A DNA stretch of 64,000 nucleotides, from the NCBI GenBank assembly GCA_051294375.1, contig CM119263.1, forward strand, positions 31,479,476 to 31,543,475, read 5' to 3'. The notes under the pieces are model-generated. The model worked only from the letters and a program-made list of their open reading frames with translations, made no database searches and was not told the DNA's origin. The translations under genes and the position numbers were made by a program. The stretch is from Paraspadella gotoi. Lineage: Eukaryota > Chaetognatha. Shown in pieces: positions 63,101 to 64,000 of this stretch (position 1 is the first letter of the stretch; every line of letters starts with the position of its first letter).

Positions 63101-64000
63101 AAGAAAGAAGAAAAAAAGGAAGAGGAGTCGGGGAAGGAGAAGGGAGGGAGAGGAAGAAAGAGAGAGAGAAGAAGAAGGAGACGGGAAAGGAGAAGGGGAG
63201 GAGAGAAGAAAGAGAGAGTAAAGAAGAAGGAGACGGGAAGGGAGAAGGGGAGGGAGAGGAAGAAGCAGAGAGTAAGGAGAAGGAGACGGGAAAGGGAGAA
63301 GGGGAGGGAGAGGAAGGAAGAGAGAGTAAAGAAGAGGAGACGGGGAAGGGAGAAGGGGAGGGAGAGGAAGAAAGAGAGAGTAAGGAAGAAGGAGACGGGA
63401 AAGGGAGAAGGGGAGGAGGGAGAGAAAGAAGAGAGAGTAAAGAAGAAGGAGACGGGAAAGGGAGAAGGGGAGGAAGAGGAAGAAAAGAGAGTAAAGAAGA
63501 AGGAGACGGGGAAGGGAGAAGGGGAGGAGAGGAAGAAAGAGAGAGTAAGGAAGAAGGAGACGGGAAGGGAGAAGGGGAGGGAGAGGAAGGAAGAGGGTAA
63601 AGAAGAAGGAACGGGGAAGGAGAAGGTGAGGGAGAGGAAAAAGAAGTAAGGAAAAGGAGACGGGAAAGGGAGAAGGGGAGGGAAGAGGAAGAAAGAGAGA
63701 GTAAAGAAGAAGGAGTCGGGAAAGGGAGAAGGGGAGGAGAGGAAGAAAGAGAGAGTAAGAAGAAGGAGACGGGAAAGGGAGAAGGGGAGGGAGAGAAAGA
63801 AAGAGAGAGTAAAGAAGAAGGATCGGAAAGGGAGAAGGGGAGGAAGAGGAAGAAAGAGAGAGTAAGAGAGGAGCCGGGAAAGGAAGAAGGGGAGGAAGAG
63901 GAAGAAAGAGAAGTAAAGAAGAAAGGAGACGGGGAAGGGAGAAGGGAGGGGAGAGAAGAAAGAGGAGAGTAAGAGAAGGAACGGGAAGGAGAAGGGGAGG
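63060..64000 (+). repeat. About 54-bp purine minisatellite, to window end
   Basis: About 16 units of GAAGAAGGAGACGGGAAAGG plus GAGAAGGGGAGGGAGAGGAA and GAAAGAGAGAGTAAA. The homologous place in copy 1 (60590-60715) has only about three. Units differ mostly by one-base indels. Confidence 0.9.

Noticed and set aside
62962-63600. 212-codon frame rich in Gly, Glu and Lys
   Set aside because: Direct translation of the 54-bp purine minisatellite; unit indels shift the frame, and copy 1 does not keep it.

Overview
The window is invertebrate-like animal nuclear DNA: AT-rich, intron-bearing, and saturated with microsatellites, mainly (GA)n/(CT)n, (GAC)n, (AAAAG)n and (CTTT)n. It also carries minisatellites and small dispersed repeats. 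Coding DNA is a few percent of the window. Intron boundaries are canonical GT-AG. Nothing seen fixes the phylum. Most long open frames here are translated simple repeats and are not genes.

Positions 1-24.0 kb hold no gene I can name. They contain simple repeats, two inverted copies of a tRNA-like SINE candidate, other tRNA-like short elements, one complete member and one internally deleted member of a MITE-like family, and several minisatellites. Three short exon-like islands stand out: 12790-12890 and 15631-15691, possible first exons of the gene downstream, and 19420-19599, a 59-codon ORF with a good Kozak context.

Positions 24.2-49.1 kb, plus strand, hold one large gene for a TRPC-family cation channel. 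I reconstructed it by joining exons in phase. From 27739 to the stop at 49120, twenty exons join without a frame break into 3576 nt (1191 residues). Along the protein lie ankyrin repeats, the TRPC His-Cys-Cys-Cys zinc motif, the pre-S1 elbow, S1-S6 with the pore helix (LFWSLFGI), the TRP box (EWKFAR), a CIRB-type segment, a coiled coil, and a long disordered tail rich in His, Asp and Gln that ends FTQL, a class I PDZ-ligand pattern. Up to five further exons (24224-27476) appear to encode a long low-complexity N-terminus, interrupted by assembly gaps. The introns carry most of the unusual structure: microsatellites and minisatellites begin exactly at splice donors or end at acceptors, and in three places the repeat copies the splice site itself.

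Positions 49.1-53.5 kb are non-coding, with a 34-bp minisatellite and a TATA-box promoter candidate. Positions 53536-55710, minus strand, hold a compact four-exon gene for a 136-residue, four-helix membrane protein of MARVEL-like architecture, tail to tail with the channel gene. Positions 55.7-64 kb have no recognisable gene. They contain another MITE-like copy, and a segment that occurs twice 2.54 kb apart and differs mainly by single-base indels, followed by a purine minisatellite running off the window end.
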